Shown piece by piece: positions 50,842 to 59,357 of a stretch of DNA of 64,000 bases (its first letter is position 1; every line of letters starts with the position of its first letter). Source of the stretch: Cupriavidus pinatubonensis. Its GTDB lineage: Bacteria > Pseudomonadota > Gammaproteobacteria > Burkholderiales > Burkholderiaceae. The stretch is taken from the NCBI RefSeq assembly GCF_019602855.1, contig NZ_CP080767.1, positions 1,674,001 through 1,738,000 of the forward strand, given 5' to 3'. The notes beneath the pieces were generated by a model. That model did not search any database and was not told the origin of the DNA. It worked only from the letters and a program-made list of their open reading frames with translations. Both the position numbers and the translations under genes were made by a program.

Positions 50842-52014
50842 ATGGACTTTTCCCATTCCGTCGAACAGCAGATGATTCGCGACAGCGCGCGGGACTATCT
50901 CGCCGCACACAGCGATTCCGCAGCGGTGCGGCGTGTGACCGAAGCCGGCCCGGCCCATGACGACGCGCTGTGGCGCGCGATGGCCGGCGAGCTTGGCTGG
51001 TGCGGCATCGCGCTGCCCGAAGCCGTGGGCGGCGCCGGCCTGGGTGCGCCCGGACTGGTGCTGCTGCAGGAACAGCTCGGCCAGCGCCTTGCGTGCGTGC
51101 CGTTCTGGTCCACGGTTTGCGTGGCAGCACCGCTGCTGCAGGCCAGTCTCGGTCCGCGCGGCAGCGCGCAATGGCTGGAACGGCTGGCCTGCGGCGAGAT
51201 CCGTGCCGCCGTGGTGTTGCCGGACGATGGCGGCTGGCGGTATGACCGCGTTGCCGTCACCGCACAGGCGGGCGCGGACGGCTTCGTGCTGCATGGAAAT
51301 GCCGCACAGGTGGCCGATGCCGCCGGCGCGGACTGGCTGCTGGTGCCGGCGCAGCTGGAGGATGGCAGCCCCGCGTTGTTCCTGCTGGAGCCCGTCGCCT
51401 TCGCAGGCGATGCACGCTTCTCGCTGCAGCCGCTCGATACGCTCGACCGCACTCGGACGATGGCCGCACTACGGCTGGACGGGCTGCCCGTCAGTGCCGA
51501 CGCCTTGCTCGCACGCGGCGACGCCGCCGCGCAGGGCCTGGCCCACGCCTGGTGGCACGGCAAGCTGATGCTCGCAGCGGAACAGCTTGGCGCGGCGCAG
51601 CAATGCCTGGACCTGACCGTTGCCTACGCGTCGGAACGTATTCAGTTCGGCCGCGCCATCGCCTCGTTCCAGGCAGTGAAGCACCGCTGCGCGCAGATGA
51701 TGGTGCTGATCGAAGCGGCACGGTCCGGTGTGTATGGCGCGGCCAACGCATGGGATGACGAGGATTCGGCCCGTGCCCGTCCCGACATCGCCGCGGCCTC
51801 GATCGCGGCCGACGACGCGTTGCGCTTCTGCGCACAGGAGGCTGTCCAGCTCCATGGCGGGGTCGGCTTCACCTGGGAATACGACCCCCAGCTCTATTTC
51901 AAGCGCGCGCAGGCGGCCAGCCACTGGCTCGGCGGGGCGGGCGTGGCACTCGATTACATCGCCGATGTTTCCCAAGACGCGGATAGCGAGCCGGGCGCGG
52001 GGAGGACAGCATGA
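50842..52014 (+). CDS. Acyl-CoA dehydrogenase, beta subunit, pair 2
   Basis: This 390-residue dehydrogenase-fold protein (FSHSVEQQMIRDSARDYLAA, LGWCGIALPEAVGGAGLGAP, YASERIQFGRAIASFQAVKH, LHGGVGFTWEYDPQLYFKRA) has a reduced middle domain, like the second subunits of steroid FadE pairs. Its stop overlaps the start of the next dehydrogenase (ATGA), which is strong evidence for a heteromeric complex. It resembles the beta subunit of pair 1 in architecture but is longer. Confidence 0.85.
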   Translation: MDFSHSVEQQMIRDSARDYLAAHSDSAAVRRVTEAGPAHDDALWRAMAGELGWCGIALPEAVGGAGLGAPGLVLLQEQLGQRLACVPFWSTVCVAAPLLQASLGPRGSAQWLERLACGEIRAAVVLPDDGGWRYDRVAVTAQAGADGFVLHGNAAQVADAAGADWLLVPAQLEDGSPALFLLEPVAFAGDARFSLQPLDTLDRTRTMAALRLDGLPVSADALLARGDAAAQGLAHAWWHGKLMLAAEQLGAAQQCLDLTVAYASERIQFGRAIASFQAVKHRCAQMMVLIEAARSGVYGAANAWDDEDSARARPDIAAASIAADDALRFCAQEAVQLHGGVGFTWEYDPQLYFKRAQAASHWLGGAGVALDYIADVSQDADSEPGAGRTA

Positions 52015-53222
52015 ACACGAACGAAGACGCGGCATTTCGTGCCGAGGTAGCGCGGTGGATGTCCGCCAATCTGGCCGGAGAGTTCGCCTGCCTGCAACAC
52101 CGCGGCGGGCCCGGTGACGAGGAGGCTTATCCCGAACTGCGCAAGGCCTGGGAGCGGCGCCTCGCTGAAGGCGGCTGGACCGGGCTCGGCTGGCCCCGCG
52201 CGCACGGCGGGCGCGAGCTGCCGGTGATGCAGCAGGTGATCTTCCATGAGGAATACGCGCGCGCCGGCGGCCCGGGCCGCATGGGGCATATCGGCGAGGG
52301 GCTGATCGGCCCGACGCTGATCGCCTTCGGGTCGGAGGACCAGAAAGCGCGCCTGTTGCCGGGCATCCGCAACGGCACGACCTTCTGGTGCCAGGGCTAT
52401 TCGGAGCCAGGCGCGGGCTCGGACCTCGCCAATGTGCGCACGCGCGCGGTACGCGACGCGGCCACCGGCGACTGGCTGGTGAGCGGGCAGAAGGTGTGGA
52501 CCTCGCTCGCGCACGAATCCAACTGGATCTTCGTGCTGGCGCGTTGCGAGCCCGGTTCGCACGGCAGCAAGGGCCTGATCTTCCTGATGCTGCCGCTGGA
52601 CCAGCCCGGCATCGAGATCCGGCCGATCCGGCAGATGGGCGGTGGTGCGGAATTCAACGAGGTGTTCTTCGACGGCGCACGCGCGGCGGCCGCCGACGTG
52701 CTCGGCGAGCCCGGCGACGGCTGGCGCATCGCCATGGCGCTGCTCGGGTTCGAGCGCGGCATCTCCACGCTGGGCCAGCAGATGCAGTTCACGCATGAAC
52801 TGGAATGGGTCGCGCAGGCCGCGCGAGACAACGGCAGCAGCCGCGATGCGGTGGTGCGCCAGCGTATCGCGCGCGCCTGGGCCGGCCTGCGCGTGATGCG
52901 CGCCAACGCGCTGCGCATGCTGGCCGGCGCGGCGCAAGCCGGTGCCGACGGCGGCGCCACGCTGCAGCGCGAGGCGCTGATCTACAAGTACTACTGGTCC
53001 AACTGGCACCGCGACCTCGGGCAACTGGCGCTGGACGTGCTGGGCCCGCTAGCCAACGTGCTCGATGCCGGCGAGGCGGGCGATGTGCGCCGCACGCGGC
53101 TGCAGCAGATGGCGCTGTTCTCGCGCGCCGACACCATCTACGCCGGTACCAACGAAATCCAGCTCAACATCATCGCCGAGCGCGGACTCGGCATGCCCCG
53201 CGAGGCAAGAGGACAGTCATGA
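52011..53222 (+). CDS. fadE30: Acyl-CoA dehydrogenase, FadE30-like, alpha subunit, pair 2
   Basis: This 403-residue FAD enzyme follows the FadE30 group (AEVARWMSANLAGEFACLQH, LGWPRAHGGRELPVMQQVIF, WCQGYSEPGAGSDLANVRTR, SGQKVWTSLAHESNWIFVLA, YAGTNEIQLNIIAERGLGMP). FadE30 dehydrogenates a HIP-CoA derivative early in ring C/D breakdown. The start overlaps the beta-subunit stop, and the stop overlaps the ipdF start, so three genes are translationally coupled. In Mycobacterium fadE30 and ipdF are neighbours too, which supports the assignment. Confidence 0.85.
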   Translation: MNTNEDAAFRAEVARWMSANLAGEFACLQHRGGPGDEEAYPELRKAWERRLAEGGWTGLGWPRAHGGRELPVMQQVIFHEEYARAGGPGRMGHIGEGLIGPTLIAFGSEDQKARLLPGIRNGTTFWCQGYSEPGAGSDLANVRTRAVRDAATGDWLVSGQKVWTSLAHESNWIFVLARCEPGSHGSKGLIFLMLPLDQPGIEIRPIRQMGGGAEFNEVFFDGARAAAADVLGEPGDGWRIAMALLGFERGISTLGQQMQFTHELEWVAQAARDNGSSRDAVVRQRIARAWAGLRVMRANALRMLAGAAQAGADGGATLQREALIYKYYWSNWHRDLGQLALDVLGPLANVLDAGEAGDVRRTRLQQMALFSRADTIYAGTNEIQLNIIAERGLGMPREARGQS

Positions 53223-54031
53223 CCCCGAACACCGAAACCATTGACCTGCCGGCCGCGCCGGCCTACGTACCGGGCCACCAGCTGCTTGCCGGCAAGAGCG
53301 TGCTCATCACCGCGGCTGCAGGCGCCGGCATCGGTTTCGCGGCCGCGCGCCGCTGCGCGGAGGAGGGCTGCCGCGCGCTGATGATCTCCGATATCCACGA
53401 AAAGCGGCTGGAGGAGGCGGTCGCGAAGCTGCGCGCCGACACTGGCCTGCAGGCCATCTATGGCCAGCTCTGCAATGTCGCGGACGACGTGCAGGTGCGC
53501 GCACTCGTGGCGGCGGCGGAGGAAGCGTTGGGCGGGACCGATGTGCTGATCAATAACGCGGGCCTGGGCGGCTCGCGCCGCCTAGTCGAGATGGACGATG
53601 CCGAGTGGTCGCGCGTGCTCGATATTTCCCTCACGGGCACTTTCCGCATGACGCGGGCCATGCTGCCGCACATGCAGGCGCGGCGGCGCGGAGCCATCGT
53701 CAACAACGCTTCGGTGTTGGGCTGGCGCGCGCAGAAAGAGCAGTCGCACTACGCCGCGGCCAAGGCCGGGGTGATGGCGCTGACGCGCTGCAGCGCGATG
53801 GAAGCCGCCGAGTTCGGCATACGCATCAACGCCGTGGCGCCCAGCATCGCGCTGCACGACTTCCTGAAGAAGTCGGCGCCGGCGGACCTGCTGCGGCAAC
53901 TCAGCGAACGCGAAGCGTTCGGGCGAGCGGCCGAGGTGTGGGAAGTGGCCAATGTGATGGTGTTCCTGGCGAGCGACTACGCCTCCTACATGACGGGCGA
54001 AGTGCTGCCGGTGAGCAGCCAGCGGGCTTGA
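53219..54031 (+). CDS. ipdF: 5-hydroxy-HIP-CoA dehydrogenase, IpdF
   Basis: This 270-residue SDR matches IpdF, which oxidises the 5-hydroxyl of the HIP-CoA derivative so that IpdC can act. Diagnostic segments are PGHQLLAGKSVLITAAAGAG, LINNAGLGGSRRLVEMDDAE, NNASVLGWRAQKEQSHYAAA, KAGVMALTRCSAMEAAEFGI, AVAPSIALHDFLKKSAPADL and LASDYASYMTGEVLPVSSQ, close to the Mycobacterium protein. The cofactor loop reads TAAAGAGIG rather than TGxxxGIG, as in that family. The ATG overlaps the FadE30 stop. Confidence 0.93.
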   Translation: MTPNTETIDLPAAPAYVPGHQLLAGKSVLITAAAGAGIGFAAARRCAEEGCRALMISDIHEKRLEEAVAKLRADTGLQAIYGQLCNVADDVQVRALVAAAEEALGGTDVLINNAGLGGSRRLVEMDDAEWSRVLDISLTGTFRMTRAMLPHMQARRRGAIVNNASVLGWRAQKEQSHYAAAKAGVMALTRCSAMEAAEFGIRINAVAPSIALHDFLKKSAPADLLRQLSEREAFGRAAEVWEVANVMVFLASDYASYMTGEVLPVSSQRA

Positions 54032-54048
54032 ATACAACAGGAAAGCAG

Positions 54049-54504
54049 ATGTCACGAGTCTTCCGTTCCGCGCAGGACATCCACGACGCCGTCGGCCAGC
54101 GCCTCGGCGAAAGCGCCTGGACGCGGATCACCCAGGCGCAGGTCGGCCAGTTCGCCGATGCCACCGGCGACCACCAGTGGCTGCACGTCGATCCCGAGCG
54201 TGCTGCCCAGGGGCCGTACGGTGCGTGCATCGCGCATGGTTACCTGACGCTGGCCCTGGTCAACCAGTTCCTGCCGGAACTGATCACGGTCGAGGGCATG
54301 AAATGGGGCGTCAACTACGGCTGCGACAAGGTGCGCTTTCCGGCGCCGGTGCGCGTGGGCGCCCGGGTACGCGGCGTGGGTGACCTGGTGCGGGCAGAGA
54401 CCCTGCCGGGCGGCGTGCAGTCGGTGGTGCGCATGACCGTGGAAATCGAGGGCGAGGACAAGCCGGCCTGCGTGGCCGAGACCATCAGCCGCTACTACTT
54501 CTGA
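54049..54504 (+). CDS. MaoC-like (R)-specific enoyl-CoA hydratase
   Basis: This 151-residue single hot-dog protein has the hydratase motif [19 protein letters not shown] (about residues 36-54) with the catalytic Asp and His, then [20 protein letters not shown]. It resembles the NodN/MaoC group often placed in steroid clusters. It probably hydrates an enoyl-CoA made by one of the dehydrogenase pairs. GGAAAG precedes the ATG. It lies 17 bases after ipdF and 13 before the second thiolase. Confidence 0.86.
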   Translation: MSRVFRSAQDIHDAVGQRLGESAWTRITQAQVGQFADATGDHQWLHVDPERAAQGPYGACIAHGYLTLALVNQFLPELITVEGMKWGVNYGCDKVRFPAPVRVGARVRGVGDLVRAETLPGGVQSVVRMTVEIEGEDKPACVAETISRYYF

Positions 54505-54517
54505 GAAGGAATCGAGC

Positions 54518-55723
54518 ATGAATGAAGCAGTCATCGTCGCCGTCGCGCGCACGCCGATCGGCAAGGCCTTCCGCGGCGCCTTCAACGACACCGAAGCCCC
54601 CGTGCTGGGCGGTCATGTGGTGCGTGCGGTGGTCGAGCGCGCGGGCGTGGACCCGGCCGAGGTGGAAGACGTACTGATCGGCGCGGCTGCGCAGCAGGGC
54701 ACCCAGGGCTATAACCTGGGCCGTCTTTGCGCGGTGGCGGCGGGCCTGCCGGACAGCGTGCCCGGCATGACCTTGGACCGCATGTGCGGCTCCGGCCTGA
54801 TGACCATTGCCGCGGCGGCGCGTGCGATCCAGTGCGGCGAGGCCGACATCCTTGTCGCCGGCGGCGTGGAATCCATCTCGCTCACGCAGAACAAGCACAA
54901 GAACGCCTTCCGCGCCCAATCCGAAGCCGTACTGGCGCACCAGCCCGCCGCCTATATGGCGATGATCGAGACCGCCGAAGTGGTCGCGCGCCGTTACGGC
55001 ATCAGCCGCGCCGAGCAGGACGCCTACGCCTGGCGCAGCCAGCAGCGCACGGCCGAGGCACAACGCCGCGGCGCCTTTGACGACGAGATCGTGCCGCTGG
55101 AAACGCGCCGCGCGCTGTTCGACAAGAGCGGCGTGCTGACCGGGCACGAGACCGTGCGGCTGGAGCGCGACGAATGCAACCGGCCTGACACCACCGCCGA
55201 AAGCCTCGCCGCACTGAAGCCGGTCTGGAGCGGCGGACAGGCGATCGCTCAAGGCGAATACATCACCGCGGGCAATGCGTCGCAGCTTTCCGATGGCGCG
55301 GCCGCCGTACTGCTGATGAGCGCCAAAGAGGCACAACGTCGCGGCCTGCGCCCGCTGGGCCGCTACCGCGGCATGGCCGTGGCGGGCTGCGCGCCCGACG
55401 AGATGGGCATCGGCCCGGTGTTCGCCGTGCCGAAGCTGCTGGAGCGCCACGGCATGACGGTGGCCGACGTGGGCTTGTGGGAGCTGAACGAGGCGTTTGC
55501 GTCGCAGGTGCTGTATTGCCAGCAGAAGCTCGGCATTGCCGATGCGCGCCTGAACGTTAGCGGCGGGGCGATCTCGGTCGGCCACCCGTTCGGCATGTCG
55601 GGTGCGCGCATGACCGCGCACGCGCTGATCGAGGGCCGCCGCCGCGGTGTGCGGCAAGCGGTGGTGACCATGTGCATCGGCGGCGGCATGGGTGCCGCGG
55701 CGCTGTTCGACGTACTGCCCTGA
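54518..55723 (+). CDS. Acetyl-CoA C-acyltransferase (second thiolase)
   Basis: This 401-residue thiolase has the nucleophile segment [44 protein letters not shown] and [12 protein letters not shown], with all the active-site residues. It is more like general FadA/FadI thiolases than FadA6, and may serve side-chain or late steps such as cleavage to acetyl-CoA and propanoyl-CoA. GAGAAGG stands before the ATG. It is the last catabolic gene of the long hsaC run. Confidence 0.9.
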   Translation: MNEAVIVAVARTPIGKAFRGAFNDTEAPVLGGHVVRAVVERAGVDPAEVEDVLIGAAAQQGTQGYNLGRLCAVAAGLPDSVPGMTLDRMCGSGLMTIAAAARAIQCGEADILVAGGVESISLTQNKHKNAFRAQSEAVLAHQPAAYMAMIETAEVVARRYGISRAEQDAYAWRSQQRTAEAQRRGAFDDEIVPLETRRALFDKSGVLTGHETVRLERDECNRPDTTAESLAALKPVWSGGQAIAQGEYITAGNASQLSDGAAAVLLMSAKEAQRRGLRPLGRYRGMAVAGCAPDEMGIGPVFAVPKLLERHGMTVADVGLWELNEAFASQVLYCQQKLGIADARLNVSGGAISVGHPFGMSGARMTAHALIEGRRRGVRQAVVTMCIGGGMGAAALFDVLP

Positions 55724-55792
55724 GCAGCAATCCTGGCATGGAAGCGGCCCGCCACGAGGCCGCCCGCCATGGCTCCATACGGAGGAGACATC

Positions 55793-56767
55793 ATGAAACG
55801 ACTGATCGGCATCGCCATGTCGCTGGCGGTACTGGCGACCGCGGTATGGGCCTTTGCGCCGCGTCCGCTGCCGCCGTTCCCGGCGACGGTGCTGCGTCCG
55901 GACGGCCTGCAGGTAAACGGCATGGCGCGCGCCGGCGAGCGGCTGGTGGCCGTGGGCGAGCGCGGCAAGATCCTGTTCAGCGATGACCAGGGCCGCAGCT
56001 GGCGCGGCGCAACCGTGGACCAGCCGCAGGGCGCCACGCTGACGCAGGTCGCCTTTGCCGACAGCCGCCATGGCATGGCGGTGGGCCACAGTGGCTGGAT
56101 CCTGCGCACCGAAGACGGTGGCGAGCATTGGCAGCAGGCCGCGTTCGACGCGGAGTCGTCCGATCCGCTGCTCGGCGCGTGGGCGCAGGCTGGCGGGACG
56201 TGGTTTGCGGTTGGCAGCTTCGGCCGCTTCCTGGTCTCGCGCGATCTCGGCAAGCATTGGGAAGATGGCGCCGCGAAGGGCATGCCGGAGGCGATGAAGG
56301 ATCGCCACCTGAACGGCATTTCGGGCGATGCGCAAGGCCGCCTGATGCTGGTCGGCGAAGCCGGGCTGGTGCTGCGCTCGGCCGACGGCGGCGAGCACTG
56401 GGAAGCCGTCAAGGCGCCCTATGAAGGATCGCTGTACGGCGCGCTGTCACTTCGCGATGGCGCCTGGCTGGCGTTTGGCATGCGCGGCAACGTGCTGCGC
56501 AGTGAAGACTTCGGTACCACCTGGCAGGTCGCAGAGACAGGCCTGAAGACCTCCTTCTTCGGCGGCGTGATGCTGCCTGATGGCCGCATCGTGCTGGCCG
56601 GGCAAGGTGGCAGCCTGGTGATGTCCGCCGACGGCGGGCGTCACTTCGCTGCATTGCCCGCCGGCAGCCCGCAGACCCTGGCCGCGCTTGCCCCGACCGG
56701 CAAGGACACGCTGGCGCTGGGCGGCAACAGCGGCATTGCGGACCTGACACTCCCCGCTGTCCGCTGA
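55793..56767 (+). CDS. YCF48-like/BNR-repeat protein, exported
   Basis: This 324-residue protein has a signal or anchor peptide (residues 1-22, LIGIAMSLAVLATAVWAF) followed by a beta-propeller with repeated BNR/Asp-box-like units (SDDQGRSW, TEDGGEHW, SRDLGKHW, SADGGEHW, SEDFGTTW, SADGGRHF). YCF48-like proteins are photosystem assembly factors in cyanobacteria. In Pseudomonadota they accompany MMPL/RND and DUF1329/DUF1302 genes for hydrophobic compounds. GGAGGAGA precedes the ATG. It precedes the MMPL gene by 33 bases, so it is probably an outer partner of that transporter. Confidence 0.85.
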   Translation: MKRLIGIAMSLAVLATAVWAFAPRPLPPFPATVLRPDGLQVNGMARAGERLVAVGERGKILFSDDQGRSWRGATVDQPQGATLTQVAFADSRHGMAVGHSGWILRTEDGGEHWQQAAFDAESSDPLLGAWAQAGGTWFAVGSFGRFLVSRDLGKHWEDGAAKGMPEAMKDRHLNGISGDAQGRLMLVGEAGLVLRSADGGEHWEAVKAPYEGSLYGALSLRDGAWLAFGMRGNVLRSEDFGTTWQVAETGLKTSFFGGVMLPDGRIVLAGQGGSLVMSADGGRHFAALPAGSPQTLAALAPTGKDTLALGGNSGIADLTLPAVR

Positions 56768-56800
56768 CTCCCACCCGCCTGAACGATTGCGAGAACGATC

Positions 56801-59233
56801 ATGAACCGCCCCCAATCCCCCGGCCGCCTGGGCCGTTTCGTCGACGCCTGCGCCAGCGTGCTGATGCGTAGGCGCCGCCTGCTGCTGACCGTGTGCCTGG
56901 CCATTACGGTGGCACTGGGCTTCTCCGCCACGCGGCTGCGGCTCGATCCCGGGTTCAACAAGATGATCCCGTTGCAGCACCCGTACATGCAGGTGTTCAC
57001 CAAGTACGCGAGCACATTCTCGGGCGCCAACACGGTGCTCGTGAGCCTGCGCTGGAAGGGCGACGGCGACATCTATAACGCGGCCTTCATGGACAAGCTG
57101 CGCCGCGCCACCGACGAGGTGTTCTTCATCCCCGGCGTGGACCGCTCACGCGTGTTCTCGCTGTTCACGCCGAACGTGCGCTTCACGGAAGTCACCGAGG
57201 CCGGCTTCCGAGGCGACGTGGTGGTGCCCGGGCGCTTTTCGGGCACGCCCGCCGAGCTCGACAAGGTGCGCGGCAACGTGGCGCGCTCCGGGCAGATCGG
57301 CCGGCTGGTCAGCAATGACCTCAAGTCCGCGCTGATCCGCGCGGAACTGCGCGAGACCGATCCGGCCACCGGCAAGACTATCGACTACGGCGCGGTCGCG
57401 CGCCAGCTCGAGAAGATCCGGGCCGAGTTCGGTGGCACCGATGTCGACGTGAATGTCGTGGGCTTCGCCAAGCTGGTCGGCGACGTGGAAGAGGGCATTG
57501 CCGGCGTAATGGGCTTCTTCGCGTTGGCTTTTGCCGTGACGGCGCTGCTGCTGTGGCTCTATACCCGCTCGCTGCGTACAACGCTGCTGGCGCTGGTGGT
57601 GGCGCTGCTGCCGGTGGGCTGGCTGCTCGGTCTGCTGCCGCTGCTGGGCTATGGCATCGACCCGATGTCGATCCTGGTGCCGTTCCTGATCTTCTCGATC
57701 GGCGTGTCGCACGCGGTGCAAATGACCAACGCGTGGAAGCAGGAGGTGGTGCTGGGCCACAGCGCGCTGGACAGCGCCAGCGCCGCGTTCCGCAAGCTGT
57801 TTATCCCGGGCACGGTGGCGCTGCTGACCAATGCGCTCGGCTTCATGGTCATCATGCGCATCGAGATCGATATCGTGCGCGAGCTTGGCATCACCGCCTG
57901 CCTGGGCGTGCTGCTGATGATCGTGACCAACAAGGTGTTCCTGCCGATCCTGCTGTCGTACACGCGGCTGGAGCCATCGGCGCTGGCAGCGGCGCAGGCG
58001 CGCCGTGCACAGGGCGGCGGCCGGCTGTGGCAGAAGTTCGGTGCGCTGGCGCGACCGGCACCGGCGCTTGGCGTGTTTGTCGCCGCGCTGGCGCTGCTGG
58101 CGGTCGGCGCGATCGAATCGCGCGGCCTGAAGATCGGCGACGTGGGCAGCGGTGCGCCCGAACTGCGCGCCGACTCGCGCTACAACCGCGACAGCGCCAG
58201 CGTGGTCAGCCAGTACAACATTGGCTCGGACGCGCTGACGGTGGTGGTGGAGCCGGCCGGCTTTGACGACGGCTGCCTGCATTACCCGGTGATGAGCGCG
58301 GTCGAACGCTTCGAGATGCATATGCGCGGCGTGTCAGGCGTGCAGTCGGTGGTGAGCGTGTCGTCGCTGGCCAAGGTGGTAGTCGGCGCCTACAACGAGG
58401 GCAATCCGCGCTGGGAGGCACTGCCGCGCAGCAGCGACGGCCTGAGCCAGGGCGCCAAGGCCTTCGACCCGGACAACGGCATGAACACGCCGAACTGCCA
58501 GGCCATCCAGGTGCTGATCTACACGGCCAACCATGAAGGCGCCACCATTGCCCACATCATCCGCGAGATCCGCCGCTTTACGGCCGAAGACAAGACAGCG
58601 AACGTGGCGTTCCGCCTGGCCGGCGGCAATATCGGCGTGATGGCGGCCACCAACGAGGCGGTAGAAGAGGCCGAGGTGGCGATGCTGCTGTCGATCTTCG
58701 GCGCCATCACATTGCTGTGCCTGCTGACGTTCCGCTCGTGGCGCGCGGTGCTGTGCATCATCGTGCCGCTGACGCTGGTGTCGGTGCTGTGCAATGCTCT
58801 GATGGCGCGCCTTGGCATCGGCCTGAAGGTTTCCACGCTGCCGGTGATCACGCTCGGCGTGGGCGTTGGCGTGGACTACGGCATCTACCTGTACGAGCGC
58901 ATCCAGCACCAGATCCGCGAAGAAGGCCAGAATCTGCCGCAGGCCTTTGCGGAAGCCATGCGCCAGCGCGGCTCGGCCGCGCTGTTCACGGCGCTGACGA
59001 TGTGCATCGGGGTGGGCACGTGGGCGTTTGCCGCACTCAAATTTCAGGCGGACATGGGCATCCTGCTGGCGTTCATGTTCCTGGTGAACCTGTTCGGTGC
59101 GGTATCGCTGCTGCCGGCGCTGGCGGCATGGCTTGGCGTGGAAGAGGAGGAGCGCGCCCGGGTGGCGGCGGGGAGTGCCGTGCACGACGAACGGGTACGT
59201 CCGGCACGCGGGCTGAAGTCCGATACGGCATGA
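56801..59233 (+). CDS. MMPL/RND-family transporter
   Basis: This 810-residue inner-membrane protein has the RND layout with two halves. A transmembrane helix at about 28-45 and a large periplasmic loop (46-235) are followed by five helices, then a second helix near 425, a second loop and a final helix group. Motifs include SILVPFLIFSIGVSHAVQMT and TLPVITLGVGVGVDYGIYLY, the proton-relay region. Members of this group move hopanoids, sterols or other lipids. With the YCF48-like and DUF1329 proteins it probably handles steroids or their products across the envelope. Direction of transport is not known. It ends the 18-kb co-directional run. Confidence 0.88.
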   Translation: MNRPQSPGRLGRFVDACASVLMRRRRLLLTVCLAITVALGFSATRLRLDPGFNKMIPLQHPYMQVFTKYASTFSGANTVLVSLRWKGDGDIYNAAFMDKLRRATDEVFFIPGVDRSRVFSLFTPNVRFTEVTEAGFRGDVVVPGRFSGTPAELDKVRGNVARSGQIGRLVSNDLKSALIRAELRETDPATGKTIDYGAVARQLEKIRAEFGGTDVDVNVVGFAKLVGDVEEGIAGVMGFFALAFAVTALLLWLYTRSLRTTLLALVVALLPVGWLLGLLPLLGYGIDPMSILVPFLIFSIGVSHAVQMTNAWKQEVVLGHSALDSASAAFRKLFIPGTVALLTNALGFMVIMRIEIDIVRELGITACLGVLLMIVTNKVFLPILLSYTRLEPSALAAAQARRAQGGGRLWQKFGALARPAPALGVFVAALALLAVGAIESRGLKIGDVGSGAPELRADSRYNRDSASVVSQYNIGSDALTVVVEPAGFDDGCLHYPVMSAVERFEMHMRGVSGVQSVVSVSSLAKVVVGAYNEGNPRWEALPRSSDGLSQGAKAFDPDNGMNTPNCQAIQVLIYTANHEGATIAHIIREIRRFTAEDKTANVAFRLAGGNIGVMAATNEAVEEAEVAMLLSIFGAITLLCLLTFRSWRAVLCIIVPLTLVSVLCNALMARLGIGLKVSTLPVITLGVGVGVDYGIYLYERIQHQIREEGQNLPQAFAEAMRQRGSAALFTALTMCIGVGTWAFAALKFQADMGILLAFMFLVNLFGAVSLLPALAAWLGVEEEERARVAAGSAVHDERVRPARGLKSDTA

Positions 59234-59260
59234 AGCCGGCACGATAGCCAATCCGCATGT

Positions 59261-59310
59261 CGATGGTCTTCTGCGCTGTCCCACGAACGGGGCAGGGCAG
59301 AAGACCATCG
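59261..59310 (+). terminator. Long hairpin after the MMPL gene
   Basis: CGATGGTCTTCTGC pairs perfectly with GCAGAAGACCATCG, with a further partial stem inside (CTGTCCC against GGGGCAG). It lies 27 bases after the MMPL stop codon. No T-run follows, but the position suits transcript termination or mRNA end protection. Confidence 0.55.
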
Positions 59311-59357
59311 GTTCATATGAGTCATTACCAAAAGCAAAAGACCCAGGGAGGGACAGC

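Noticed and set aside
54485-56398. 637-codon minus-strand open frame opposite the second thiolase
   Set aside because: The thiolase active-site motifs and the YCF48-like signal peptide are on the plus strand; the antisense frame lacks any family feature.
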